Part shown: one piece after another, positions 1-10,614 of the stretch
Layout of the letters: each line of letters opens with the position of its first letter
How positions within the stretch are numbered: position 1 is the stretch's first letter
Source of the DNA: Lepidodermella squamata
Lineage: Eukaryota; Gastrotricha
Direction of reading: 5' to 3'
Assembly (NCBI GenBank): GCA_047495785.1
Contig: JBLDXI010000060.1
Coordinates: 372,001-436,000 of the forward strand
Length of the DNA stretch: 64,000 bases
Position numbers and translations under genes: made by a program
Notes under the pieces: model-generated
The model's input: the letters and a program-made list of their open reading frames with translations, nothing else
Database searches by the model: none
What the model was told of the DNA's origin: nothing

Positions 1-2
1 TA

Positions 3-176
3 GAACATGCTAAATCTACGCTCATCTTTTCGCCAGCTAAGCAGCCTCGCAAGAAGGTGAAATCAGAAGAATCACTTTTAGCAGTAACTACGACAGCGGC
101 TAAGCCGACGATTGTGGATTATCAGGACTTGCGCGATGATCAATCTCTTTCGCAAGGAATAGGTGAGGCATTGTAA
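3..176 (+). CDS. 3' end (or internal exon) of an unrecognised gene
   Basis: An open frame enters the window at its left edge and runs 57 codons to a TAA at 174-176. The peptide is rich in Lys, Ser and Thr and contains a basic patch, QPRKKVKSEE, that could act as a nuclear localisation signal. A possible splice donor (GTGAGG) lies about a dozen bases before the stop, so this could also be an internal exon whose real continuation lies downstream. No domain is recognised. The family cannot be named without the upstream sequence. Confidence 0.4.
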   Translation, partial: EHAKSTLIFSPAKQPRKKVKSEESLLAVTTTAAKPTIVDYQDLRDDQSLSQGIGEAL

Positions 177-681
177 AATTTAAATTGCGAAGTTGAACGA
201 TGTTTTATTCGTAGTAAATTACGTTAATACACTGCTAGTTCACAAAGATAACGAACGCCTTGAAGGCATAATGATGAAAATTGAGCTGGAACGAAAAAAT
301 CGACGTTTTCGTGGCTGCATGAAAGTTTTGCAATCTCGGTCGCTGTGCGGCAACAAATCAGGTGGATTCTACCTTTGGGAAAAGCAGGTGGCTAGACGAA
401 TTCTGAATGGCAATGGGCGGGAGAGCGAACCGCAAATCAGCCTCGTTGAATCTCACTATTCAAAACGGGATGCTAAGCAGTGAATATCATTCTATAATTT
501 CCCAATGAATATTTTTCTTGAAATAAATAGCAGAGAGCTAGGGCTTCAATCCGCGCGTTCGAATTGATGTTCAAATTCCTACTTCAAAATCGAAAAAACA
601 ACAACGAGACAATTTAAAATATCGGAATTTTTATTCGAAAAAGAACTGATTGCAACTCAATTTTTGGAATAGACAAATCAA

Positions 682-1320
682 TCACTGTAATTTCGAAAAC
701 TCAAGCGTGAAAGCCGAAGTCTCCGGATACAAAAGATTAGTTAGAATTTTCGAGGGAGTAATGGATGCATTGACGGCGCATTTTTGAATAAAATTCGTCA
801 AAAGCGAGGCGACGCCAGTATCTTGAAATCTTGGTTCGATTATCACGGTGGCCGAACAAACATTTCCGTCGCGCTTATTCGCGTTAGATTCGCGGTAAGG
901 CTCAACCTTGGCAGCTGCGATGAAGCTGCGATTGCCATTCGGAGCTAAGGTGCTGACGACGAATTGATAACTATTCGGAGACATGAAGTAGCGGCGAAAT
1001 TCGACACTTGAGAGCGGCTGGTCGTGAAGCAGCCAAGTTTGTTTTACAATTGCCTCATTCATCAGCTTGTTGGCCATTGCCACATCTTCAGGCTTATCGA
1101 GGCGGTCGACAACAATGTGCGAGCCATTTTCAAGGTCGCCGTAGTAAGGCACCAGACGTGCTGATGATATGTGTAGAGCCGAACTCGACTTACCACGCGG
1201 GGGCTCAATGACTCGCGACAGCCGGCTTTGAATAGCATTCAGATAACACGATGTTGCCAAGAACACTCGTTGTTGCATAGATCCAGAGGTGACGAAGCGT
1301 AAAGTGCATGAGCGTATCAT
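682..1320 (-). CDS. GNAT-like N-acetyltransferase, single exon
   Basis: The frame has 212 codons and reads leftward to a stop at 682-684. The C-terminal half has the look of a GNAT acyl-CoA acyltransferase: a strand with small residues (residues about 136-142) followed by a V-I-I-E-P-x-F-Q-D-x-G-V-A-S-L-L stretch at about 165-180, which matches the V-x-P-x-x-Q-x-x-G-x-G/A acetyl-CoA pyrophosphate loop and following helix. The first 45 residues are Arg/Ser-rich with few acidic residues and could be a mitochondrial presequence. A GTAAGT in the N-terminal third could mark a very short intron or an alternative exon. The substrate cannot be predicted. Family assignment is by motif only. Confidence 0.55.
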   Translation of the reverse strand: MIRSCTLRFVTSGSMQQRVFLATSCYLNAIQSRLSRVIEPPRGKSSSALHISSARLVPYYGDLENGSHIVVDRLDKPEDVAMANKLMNEAIVKQTWLLHDQPLSSVEFRRYFMSPNSYQFVVSTLAPNGNRSFIAAAKVEPYRESNANKRDGNVCSATVIIEPRFQDTGVASLLTNFIQKCAVNASITPSKILTNLLYPETSAFTLEFSKLQ

Positions 1321-3347
1321 TTCCGAGAGGTATTGTCAATGTTCTTGATAGTGATGCAAATGAAATTGCTGATGTACGGAGAAATTGCTCAGATTAATGT
1401 AAAACAAATCGGTCAGTTTAAATGCAATTGACATTAGAATTTGTCGTAAAAGCTGCCAAAAACCAAATGATGTTGATAAACAATAAAAGCAATTCAAGTG
1501 GACTATGGACGGTGTAGAAATAATCCAGTGACACTAAGCACGCGCTACGATGGCTTGGTCATTAATAATTGTAAACAGACCGGCCAAAAAAAGACTGAAC
1601 TCTGACCTTTGCACTGCGTGACCGCTGAGCTTATCGCTGCAAAACAGGCGAATGAATTTTGATAAAAAAAATGCATGGTCTCATCTGGTATTTACTTGCA
1701 CTCATGAGTGCAAATGATTCGCAGAATCAGCTTAAAATGGCTATTTCTAGGCCATTAATAAATTTATTTATTCAAGCAATCAATATGCGCCCGGAAACTA
1801 TGATAGTGAATAATAAAAATGATTTTATTTCCAACGCCTGCGAAATTTGCAAATTAAATTTGACTATTATCTTTTAAAAATAATTGTTTTTACTAGGTAA
1901 GTATATTTCATAGCAATTTCAGGAAATAATTTACTATTCAGTTTTCCGCCGCGGGATAACACAGGAGCAATAAATTAGGTGTATAATAGAAGATATCGGT
2001 GCGCGAGACAAAAATAGAGAAAGGGAATTCGAAAATTGTAACAAATTCAAGCATTTTATAAAATCAAAGTTTGATACTACGCCATTCTAAGCTTAGAAAG
2101 GCAAAGGATATACCGAGTAATACCGAGTTCCGGCTCGGAATAACTGAAACCGAAACCTCAGCTATAGTTAAGTAGTGACCCCACCTGTAAAGCTTGAAGA
2201 GCTCGCGAGATCACACATTTTTTTGCAAACAGCTAACGACACGTGAGCAATGAGCATTTCGTAGTAGTGAAAAATATATTTATTTTGCCACGCGGTGTTT
2301 ACTTGTATTTTACGCACTCAAAACATGGAATATAAGGCCGGCGCAATTTTACTATCAACATGCACCGGTGGAATAAAAGTACTACAAGCACGCGTAGCGG
2401 GGGAAAAACTACATCAATAGCAAAAAAACTCGCGAAAAAAACCGCTTTATCTATTCTGTTTTTTTCATACTAGCAACTTATGATCGCTTGACCGAAACAT
2501 GGCACAGGGCATACATCATTAGTTAGTTTTAATATCTTGCTAACGATTATTAGCAATGAGGTTAATCGGTTTAATCAAAGAAAATAAAATGAAAATAAGC
2601 AGATCATCCTAATTCCATTTCTTTGACCTGATGTCAAGCCAGAATTCGATTTGCAGCAGTGTGTCCTGTTTCCAGTTTCATCATCAATGCGCGATCAGCC
2701 GAAGATGAACGTGATATAGCGAACGGGATTAAATATCAGCTACAACTTGAGCTTGATCCGAAGTGCTACTAAATAGGTGTTAGATATATGGATTTAAAAC
2801 AGTTGAGCAGGTAGTGCAGCTTCGTGGGAAAATTTGGCGTAAAAAATATCACTGCGGTAGCGTTGAAATATGCTTCCTCGCAGCGTAATTTTGACGATTT
2901 GAGGATATGAACACCTCTGAGAGAGAATTAGAAGGATTTTACGTCGATGGTCAGCTCAGACAGCCTTCAAGACAGTTTAGCCACCGTTGAGATTAAGGAG
3001 CCTTCACGAGCTGGTGACGTTTTCAACAACAAGGTAGTTGAAAGTTTTGTCAACAGCTTGGCAAGCTGTTGCACTCAACGCCCCTTCAGTCTCTCACATA
3101 CTAAGATGCAGAAAGATGCTCCGGTACAGCTCTGACGAACGATAGTACGTAAGCACGCCCGCGTTAAATGATTTAACAATTATTTCACTACTACGAGAGG
3201 AGGCAGGCAAAAAATCTGACTATTCTTTTCACCGCTATTTAATGTTATCTTACAGAGCATACTGAACAACTTGCCTTAATTTTCAAAACCTCATAAGCTC
3301 GAAGAATCTTCTACGTGCAAAGATACTGATAGCCGGATCGACCAGCA
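1321..3347. other. Gene-free stretch
   Basis: About 2 kb of AT-rich sequence between the acetyltransferase-like gene and the ankyrin gene. Only short frames of about 60-70 codons occur (for example 1659-1877 and 2947-3135), with no domain and no convincing splice context. I see no repeat, RNA gene or transposon end. It may hold the 5' regulatory DNA of the two flanking, divergently oriented genes. Confidence 0.5.
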
Positions 3348-4101
3348 ATGCTGCTGCTAATTATCACTATTCTCGGTACATCTGCAGTCATAAATGCACA
3401 ACAGGTAAACAACACAAACTAAATACAGTCCCGTGCTAAAGTACAGTCCATTGATATTATCTCAGGGCGACCAAGGCCTGGTCGATGCTGTTACCAACAG
3501 TCGAGTTGGAGATATTCGCTCCAGTCTCGATGGCGGGGCTAATGTCAACGCTCGTCTGCCAGGCAACAATGTTTGCGGTGGTTGGTATATGCCGGGCGCA
3601 TCCGCTTTGATGATCGCTACTTCTTGCAATGCCAGCATCGAAGCTGTTCGACTGCTCCTCGATCGTGGGGCTCAAATGAACTATACGTCACTTTACGACT
3701 GCACCGCTTGCATGTTTGCAACGGCTAACAACAATGGCCGTGTATTGTCTCTACTTCTTGACCGCGGGGCGCCTCTAAACGCGGCTTACACATCGCTGAT
3801 GACGGCGGCTGATCTGGGATTGAACGACATGGTGACATTGTTGCTGGATCGCGGTTTGAATGTCAATGGACGTGACAACAGCGACCGCACGCCTTTGCAT
3901 TACGCGGCGAAACGAGGACGTACTGACACTTGTCGATTGTTGTTGGAACGAGGAGCTGATATTAATGCAGTAACGATATGGGCTATGACTCCGCTGTCTT
4001 GGGCCGCTTACAATGAAAAGCAGGAAACGTTCCGTTTCCTACTAGGCAAGGGAGCGAGCAAGCGGTTTTGCGTCTATCCTATGTGCAATAGCGTTGCATA
4101 G
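3348..4101 (+). CDS. Secreted ankyrin-repeat protein, 2 exons
   Basis: Exon 1 (3348-3404) encodes 19 residues that are almost entirely hydrophobic and end in A-Q-Q, a classic signal peptide. It ends CAG|GTAAAC. The intron is 3405-3465 with acceptor CTCAG. Exon 2 (3466-4101) continues in phase 0, giving about 230 residues. After the signal peptide there are five or six ankyrin repeats, recognised by recurring L-L-L-D-R-G-A/L-x-x-N turns and a good T-P-L-H-Y-A-A-K-R-G repeat at about residues 160-170. Ankyrin repeats are protein-binding scaffolds and are usually cytosolic, so export is unusual. The protein is short, with no catalytic or transmembrane domain. It may be an extracellular or venom/effector-like binding protein; this is inference. 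Confidence 0.8.
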
Positions 4102-4545
4102 GCTTTCACCATATCGAATTTTATTCATAATTTTGTACTTGTTACCATCCTATTTTTAAACATGAATTAACCTATTTTTTTGCTAAGCTATCTGGTATTA
4201 TCTCGAAGTCTCTCTTTTGAACCGGTCGTTGAAAAGAATAAATAGAAGTTTACATGCTGAATAACGCGTGATAGAGGCAATCATTTTCGCACAGCGTCTT
4301 CTCGTCATGTTTTTCACGTCGACATACTGCGATGGGGAAAGCTTCTGAACCAAGCATCGCGGCCGAAGATGAGTCGTCAAATCAGCCTTGCCATTGCATA
4401 CCGATTTTCAGGAATTTATACGAAGGTCCGCAGATACAGATAAATGCGTTTAGGTCATTCCTGGGTAATCATGTTTACTAGGTATTCATTCTTATTTTCA
4501 AATTGCCTTTAATCTTCTAGTATATTCTGCATATCACTTCTACAG

Positions 4546-5190
4546 CTTGTTTTCAGCAATAGCCTGTTTCGCTGCATGCTCATGCTTTGCCAACGGAACC
4601 ATCGTCTTCATTATTGCGTTTTGCAAACTGTGGATCTTGATTCCGCTGTTTTATTATGTGAGATTCCGCCACATGCGTCGAGCTTTAGCTGATCACAATC
4701 GAACTGATTTCCTTATATACGTTGTATCCTCGGCTCTATCTATTGTTCTGCTGATAGTTGATGGGCTTGGAATTCCCAGATATTCCCCGTAAGTTCCGAC
4801 ATATTTCATTTTTTGTATCAAATTAGATGTCCTTCATTCAGGGGATTGATCAATGGTGTAGAATTCATCACAATAGGCAGCGAAAATGTGGCAAGTTATT
4901 TAGTGGCTGGCGTGATGATGATTTTAGCTGGCCTTTTTGCGTTTGGCGAGGCTGCATTTGAAATGTTTTTATTAATCAAAATGAATACATTGAACTCGGA
5001 TTCGGTTATGGAACGCGGACCATTGGCAAAATCTTCTCGGCCTGTTTCAGCTAATGGAGTCAATATCTCTTTGAACAACAATAGAGCTGAACCATCCATG
5101 GGTGACATTGAGCAACCTGTCTACGCTGGAAGGAAGAAAATGAGAAAGAAACGACGTGGCGAAGTCACTCCGGCGGCCGATGAAGTCTGA
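4546..5190 (+). CDS. Four-pass membrane protein, 5' end not found
   Basis: Two exons are clear: 4546-4788 (acceptor TTCTACAG, donor GTAAGT) and 4842-5190 (acceptor CATTCAG), joining as CC|G within a Pro codon. The product has about four hydrophobic segments: an N-terminal Cys/Ala-rich one, a second after a short loop, a third followed by VDGLG, and a fourth (VAGVMMILAGLFAFGEAAFE). A hydrophilic tail of about 75 residues ends in a run of Lys/Arg. The layout recalls MARVEL or tetraspan-type proteins, but no signature motif fixes the family. The start codon and first exon lie upstream and were not identified. Role unknown. Confidence 0.6.
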
Positions 5191-5687
5191 GACTACAATT
5201 TTTTCGCTCTCTACGCTTTGCGAATTTAATAAAATAGGAAGAGGAAATGTCACGTAGTCAGAAGGGAATGGTTAAACGCTGTTCAGGAAAGTCATTAATT
5301 CTTCCTGTTTCTCCTGCTTCTTCAAGAGCGGAAGGAGCGGAAATGAGCACTGCCAAAAATTGAAGAGTGTGTATGTGCTAGCATTAGAGGTCGGCTGATC
5401 GATTTTCCATTCACAACCCAGGTCCTAAAAGTTATTCTCTGGAATGAACGATAAGCGCCGTTGCCGAGCTCTCAGCAAAACAAACAGATAAAAAGCCTCC
5501 ACTCAATTTCAACTACCTATCTCTGTTCCTAGTTTCTATTGAGCCTGAAGATTTTTTCTCACGCTTTTTTGCCTGGTATTTGGCAGCCAGTTCTTTACAT
5601 AAGGTAGCAGCGACAAGTTGCTTTGGAGCCAAGAAACATCAAAACTTGAATCGTCATCTTAACTTACAGATTAGTGCACTTGGATCA

Positions 5688-6319
5688 ATGTCATTCCGTT
5701 ACTATCGCAAGGTGCCGCCACCTGAATATGGAACTTCTTCTAAGCTCGTTCATCCTCGGCTGTCTCTCGATTTAACCAGCGAGTACGCTCGAGCATCAGC
5801 CTATTTGTATGCGCGAAGTTCTACAGTTCACGCGTACCCTGGCTTGCCAAGAAACTACGTTCTGGAGACCTCGCAAACAACCGTTTCTGACCCATCTTCG
5901 CCCATCTCGTCCCCTTGCAGTGATTCGACAAAGGATTCAACTGAGGGTAAAATACGGAATCTTTCTTCATAATATCCTAATTTCTGTTTACAGTGACTTC
6001 GTCTTCTTACCAACGAGCGACCGGTCCGAACTCATCATCACTTAAAAAGGTGGATTCGCGGAGAGCATCTCTCGGAATGAAACGCAGTGTGACCTTTGGC
6101 GATGTATCAGTTTGTGAGGTTGAACGATATCAACAGCCATCGAGTCCAACAATGCCTATTCGATCGCAATATCCGCAACCTGTCAACTACAGCTTTGAAT
6201 CTCTTTCAAGGCAAAATGGTCTGCCGAGAGCTGGTCAGACTAGGCACGTGAGAATACCGCCAGCGAGTCATTCCATAATGAATACTATCCATCATCTCCC
6301 GGTTCAGTGGCGGCCATAG
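5688..6319 (+). CDS. Unrecognised Ser/Pro/Arg-rich protein, 2 exons
   Basis: A splice acceptor (ACTTACAG) lies about 18 bases before the ATG at 5688, so there is either a 5'UTR intron or a trans-splice site. Exon 1 runs 5688-5946, the intron 5947-5993 (GTAAAA...TTTACAG), and exon 2 5994-6319. The join gives about 194 residues, low in hydrophobic content. It begins MSFRYYRK and is rich in Ser/Thr/Pro. It carries a basophilic-kinase-like RRASLGMKRSVTF segment near residue 110. AATAAA lies just downstream of the stop. It is probably an intrinsically disordered phosphoprotein. No family is recognised. Confidence 0.6.
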
Positions 6320-6495
6320 TTTATAGTTTTACTGCTACACATTTTTCTTACAAATAAAATGGGAATACAGCTTTAAAACGATCGTTCTCTTCTAAAAGTC
6401 GGATTAATGTAATCGCGTGACGCTTTTTATTGAGAATTTCTTTGATCAATTAAATAAAATGTTCCATTAATTATAAGAAATATAGTAATTGGCAT

Positions 6496-7104
6496 TTAGC
6501 ATTTGGGCGGTCCATCCGGATTAAGGATCGGTGCTGCGATAGAAAGCGTAGATGCGTAAGTGACCCATATCAAGTATGGAATTTGAAGACAGGCCGCAAC
6601 GGGGTGAACGCGCCAGAATGCAAAAATCATTAAAATAATGACCACCCATAGGAACATGATTTCAACAGCGGCGAGAACAAATTGGCCGTACGCATTGAAA
6701 ATGGGCGGCCAAATGCCGACTAGGCATAAGTTCAGAACATATGCCATCAGAGCGATTGCTGTACGTCTCGCGAACGACTCATTCGACGTTCCCCCACGGC
6801 GGACAAAGAAGAACAAAATTAGGAAGGAAGAAACGCCCATGAGAATGTAAAAGATGGTCCACATTATAGGAAATAGCCAGTTTGGTGGAGTCCAGCTAAA
6901 CGGCAAATAAATGAATCGCCAGTTTTTGATGAGTTAACTTTGTTGAAAGTGACATTACCTAGCCGTTTTGTAAGTATCTAGGCCATACCAACATGGAAAC
7001 GTCGATCCCCCCATGAAACTGATGCAAAGAGGCAGGCCGACACATTCTATGAATACTACTACCGTGATGACAATCTGAACGATTCTGTCGTTGTCAAGAG
7101 CCAT
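6496..7104 (-). CDS. TSPO: TSPO/MBR (translocator protein) family
   Basis: Two exons: 7104-6959 and 6895-6496, with intron 6958-6896 (GTAATG...TTTAG), joining within the codon AG|C. The product is about 181 residues, close to the usual 160-180 of TSPO. The signature W-x-P-P-x-W-x-F-x-x-x-W-T-x-x-Y-x-L-M-G (WTPPNWLFPIMWTIFYILMG) sits at about residues 50-69. Five hydrophobic helices fit the family. TSPO binds cholesterol and porphyrins and sits in the outer mitochondrial membrane of animals. The start was chosen because the first exon supplies transmembrane helix 1 and the next in-frame codons upstream look noncoding. One of the firmest assignments in the window. Confidence 0.9.
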
Positions 7105-8071
7105 GATGAGTTTGTCGTTAAAATTTATTATTGGTGAAAATAATGCTGTGCAATCCTTAGCATGGTATTTATACGCAATCTTAGCACCTAATTTTCAAGG
7201 ACATGTGCCAGGAAACAAGGCCAAGTCACCGGGCGGTTGATACGCAGCGTAGGACTTGCTGATAATATGCGCTATTCAGAAATGAGATTAAAAATTGGGT
7301 AGTTTTTGGCGCTTTCTCTGCTTTCTTATCAAGACAGCCCTTCGCTTTCATGGCCGATGGCCGCTCTCCTCCTACTGCGAATACCCACAGCCCTGCCAGA
7401 ACATTGACCGTTCATCTGTAGCAGTCCTAACGCTGCTACATGCCTTTTCAAACTTTCAATCAGCAATATAATCTTAAATGTTAAACTGCATGATGATCCG
7501 AAATTGAGTTGACCACAATTTTTCTAACAGAAGAACCTTACGATTAGAGATAACTTCGGTTGCACTTTGGAAATGAAAATCAACCGACTAAATTTCAGCC
7601 GAAACATTCTTTACTGAGCGTGGTTTGATTGTTGAGGTTTTCGTCATGGATTCACATTGCCAATTTCTTCTGCGAATTCGTGAAACTTCTCGAATTACCG
7701 CATTCTTCTATGTTTGACATCGTCGTTTCAACGATAAATGAATCTTGTAAAATGGTTTGTCAAGCTAAAATAATTAAAATACCCGTGTGTATGGGCAAAC
7801 TGTATTATCAAAAAACGGCGTTACTCTTTGCAAAATTGATAAACGATTGTGATGATCGCTATCGAAGAAATGCTGCTATATGAACCATTCGTGAACTCGT
7901 TAGGCTCTGAAAAAAGCCAATTATAACAAAGAACAAAAAGCCTTGATTGTTGAGATCTATTTAGTCAAAGCTTTATTTGAAGAAGAAAAGATGTTCCGTC
8001 ATACTTTTGAACATGCCAGTTAGGCATCTTTATGCACAATTATAGCAACTTGAATATTTGATTCCGAGTTA
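7105..8071. other. Gene-free stretch between TSPO and PP2C genes
   Basis: AT-rich DNA between the TSPO start and the PP2C stop. An 84-codon plus-strand frame (7629-7883) has no recognisable domain and unremarkable composition, so I do not call it a gene. It probably contains the TSPO promoter and the PP2C 3' flank. Confidence 0.45.
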
Positions 8072-9697
8072 TTACAAGGGCGACGTTTTAGATACACCAG
8101 ATCTTTGTAATCCGATGTCTGTCACCGATGAATCGATTGATCGTCGATTGGGAACGCGCGACTCCGCAGCGGTTGATGGTGTTGCAGTGGCGACAGATGT
8201 CCTGGAGGTTTTCAAAGGAACGCTTTGAGAGCTCTCGGATTTATCTGTCACACTGAGCTTCCCGAATGGAACTTCGGACCTGTTCCCATTTGTGAGGGCT
8301 TCTGTTTTAGCTTCGTTCTCTCGAATTTCGCTGAAACGTTTTTCTATCAAACCCCGTCTGAAATGAGAATACATTTTTATGAAAAACCATCAGTGATTTT
8401 AGAATCACTTTGAGGGCAGTCCTCCGCCAGGTGGAAGTCCGGGAATCTCTTGTTTTCCTAGTATATTCATCAAAACATTAACGTCTGGGATCTCTGTGGC
8501 GGAATTCGGTGCAGTCAGCAATTCGTCAATTCGTTTTTCCAACATGGAATTAAGCCGCTTATCTTGTTTTGCCAATTGGTCATCATAAATCAGTGCGTTT
8601 TTGCCGTTGAAAGCGACAATTATCGCAGTTAGGTTATCGCGGCTACCCTGAAAGCGCATGATTATTAGTTACAGACTGTAAAAAAACTGCTTACTTTATA
8701 AAGGCAGGTATCTATGAGTTGATTGCAAACTTCTTGAAGGGAATGGCAGCATTTGATGCGATTTTTGACAAACTCGGCAACTTCTTCATTGCTCATCATG
8801 TCCCAAATACCGTCGCAGGCCAGAATAAGCAATTGCTCATTCCCAGATAGCGAGTGCACCTTCACATCTGGAACGCAAGTAACAGGCTGTACGTCTGGCT
8901 CGACATTCTCATTCCACTTGTACTCAAAGTCTCCAAGAGCTCGCGAGACCGCCAGAATACCGTTAACTCGCCGATTTACAACTATGCCACCTGCAGCAGT
9001 GATACGCTGTTTTTCACTAGCAATTTCTGGTTTGTGATCTGAAGTCTGAAAAACGCAATGGGACTTGTTATTAAAACATGTAAATTATAGACAACACTTA
9101 CTGCGAATAGAACGCCTTCAGTGCCGACTAATATCGCTCTTGAATCGCCGCAGTGAGCAATATACACTTTGTCCTTCGTGATGAGAGAACAAACGGCGGT
9201 ACACCCACTGTTGCTTTCAGCCTGTTTCAGCAGTTTTTCTAGCAACGCATCTGCATTTATAAATCCCTGCCGCATCGCACTAGCCAAGTCAGGCGAGCTA
9301 ACCAGGTGCGAATGAAGAATAATCTTGCACAATTAAGTTTCAAAATATTGAAATGAAATATTCACCTGGCAAGTTTCGTGGCCTCTTGCCTACTAGGTAA
9401 TATAGCTGTTGCTGATTGATCTATATCAGTCGACTTTCTGGGCGAAGTGCATGCGACAATTTCCTCCAATAGGTGATCAGAGGCCATTTCAGCACATCGC
9501 CCTCCTGCATGGCCATCAAACACACCGAAAAATGCAGCATCGGCAACGGTTGGTTGTTTAAGACGATTAACCACCTTAAACCGATCCTCGTTGTACTTGG
9601 GCCAACCTTGCATTGAACTCATCGCCCATCTGAACGCAGATCGGTTATTTTCTGCCGTGAATTTTTCCATGGTAGGTTTAACTTGTGAATTGCCCAT
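8072..9697 (-). CDS. PP2C (PPM family) Ser/Thr phosphatase, 5 exons, complete
   Basis: Exons on the minus strand: 9697-9366, 9297-9102, 9045-8695, 8647-8409 and 8357-8072. All introns are GT-AG and 47-68 bp. They join into about 467 codons. The usual PP2C metal-binding and catalytic motifs are present: SSMQGWPKYNEDRF, GVFDGHAGG, AHCGDSRAI, AVSRALGD, ACDGIWD and GSRDNLTA. The start MGNSQVKPTMEK resembles the PPM1A/PPM1B start and could be N-myristoylated. An in-frame ATG 41 codons upstream (9820) precedes poorly matching sequence and is rejected. PP2C enzymes are Mn/Mg-dependent monomeric phosphatases acting on stress and cell-cycle kinases. The last exon encodes a Ser/Thr-rich variable tail. 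Confidence 0.9.
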
Positions 9698-10614
9698 GTC
9701 GAAGCTTCTCCTGCAATCGCCTTTGGATTTCTTTGATACCTTCAACGCCTTCGCGGGTTTGTGTTGTGAATTAGATGCAACTGTCGAGGCTAGCACACCG
9801 AAAATGTGGCGAGAAAGCATCCGCTTTCAGTGGAATAAAACGGTCTCTCCTCCGTTTTCACCTTCATTTGCCTTTATCTGCAACGCAAGTGCTGCGATAA
9901 AGACTCAGGCTCGCCCCGATGTTATCTTTTCACCACTGCCACTTTACCCCCAGGCAGGGTTATAGAAATAGAAAAATAAGAGAAGTAGCGATGTGAAAAT
10001 GCGTAAATAACGCGTTCTCATAATCACGACATCAGTAGAGAATTCGGATTTAGTGGAACAAGTTTTGAAAATGACTAATCAATCAATATTTAATTGCCGT
10101 TTTGTCACCTTTCGATATGTCAGTACCGGAACTGGCACTCATCGGCTTATTTCTCGCAGGCCGTCAATCAATTGATAAGAAAATACCTGTGAAATGTTTT
10201 GTCTGAAGTGTAACCTCTTCACCGTCCAAGATCAATACAAACGTAAAATGCAAATTTTAGCGGCTTAAGCCGCGTGATGATGTAATATTGCCACGATACC
10301 ATGAATAATGAATGAAACAGCGCGTATAGGTGCAGAATTGCATATTGGCGAGTATAGTAGAATAAAAAAGTAGTAAGCTTGAATCAGCTTTTTCCCAAGT
10401 CCAACTCACGTAATCTACTGACGTAATCTACGAGCTTTTACCCACTCGAAAAAAATGTCACGCTAAATTATATGTGTAGTGCTTATATTCCATTCATTAT
10501 TGATGGAAGTTTGCAATTATTGCAATGAAAAACGCTTCATCTCCAGCCACTATTCATCAGGAAACTTTTTCTCTCACCTATTTTCTAGCTAAATATTCTT
10601 TGAGGCAGATAAGG
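9698..10614. promoter_or_regulatory. Divergent intergenic region, PP2C and 2H phosphoesterase
   Basis: The two genes are transcribed away from each other from this interval of about 0.9 kb, so their promoters should lie here. No TATA box or palindromic operator stands out. A short antisense frame over the PP2C 5' end looks like a shadow. Confidence 0.35.

Noticed and set aside
193-483. A 96-codon gene after the first partial gene
   Set aside because: It starts at a non-ATG-supported position in poor context, with no recognisable domain; it could be an exon, but nothing supports it.
7629-7883. A small gene of 84 codons
   Set aside because: No domain, no splice or poly(A) context and ordinary AT-rich composition.
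9591-9965. Plus-strand frame opposite the PP2C first exon
   Set aside because: It is antisense to a well-supported coding exon and has no domain.
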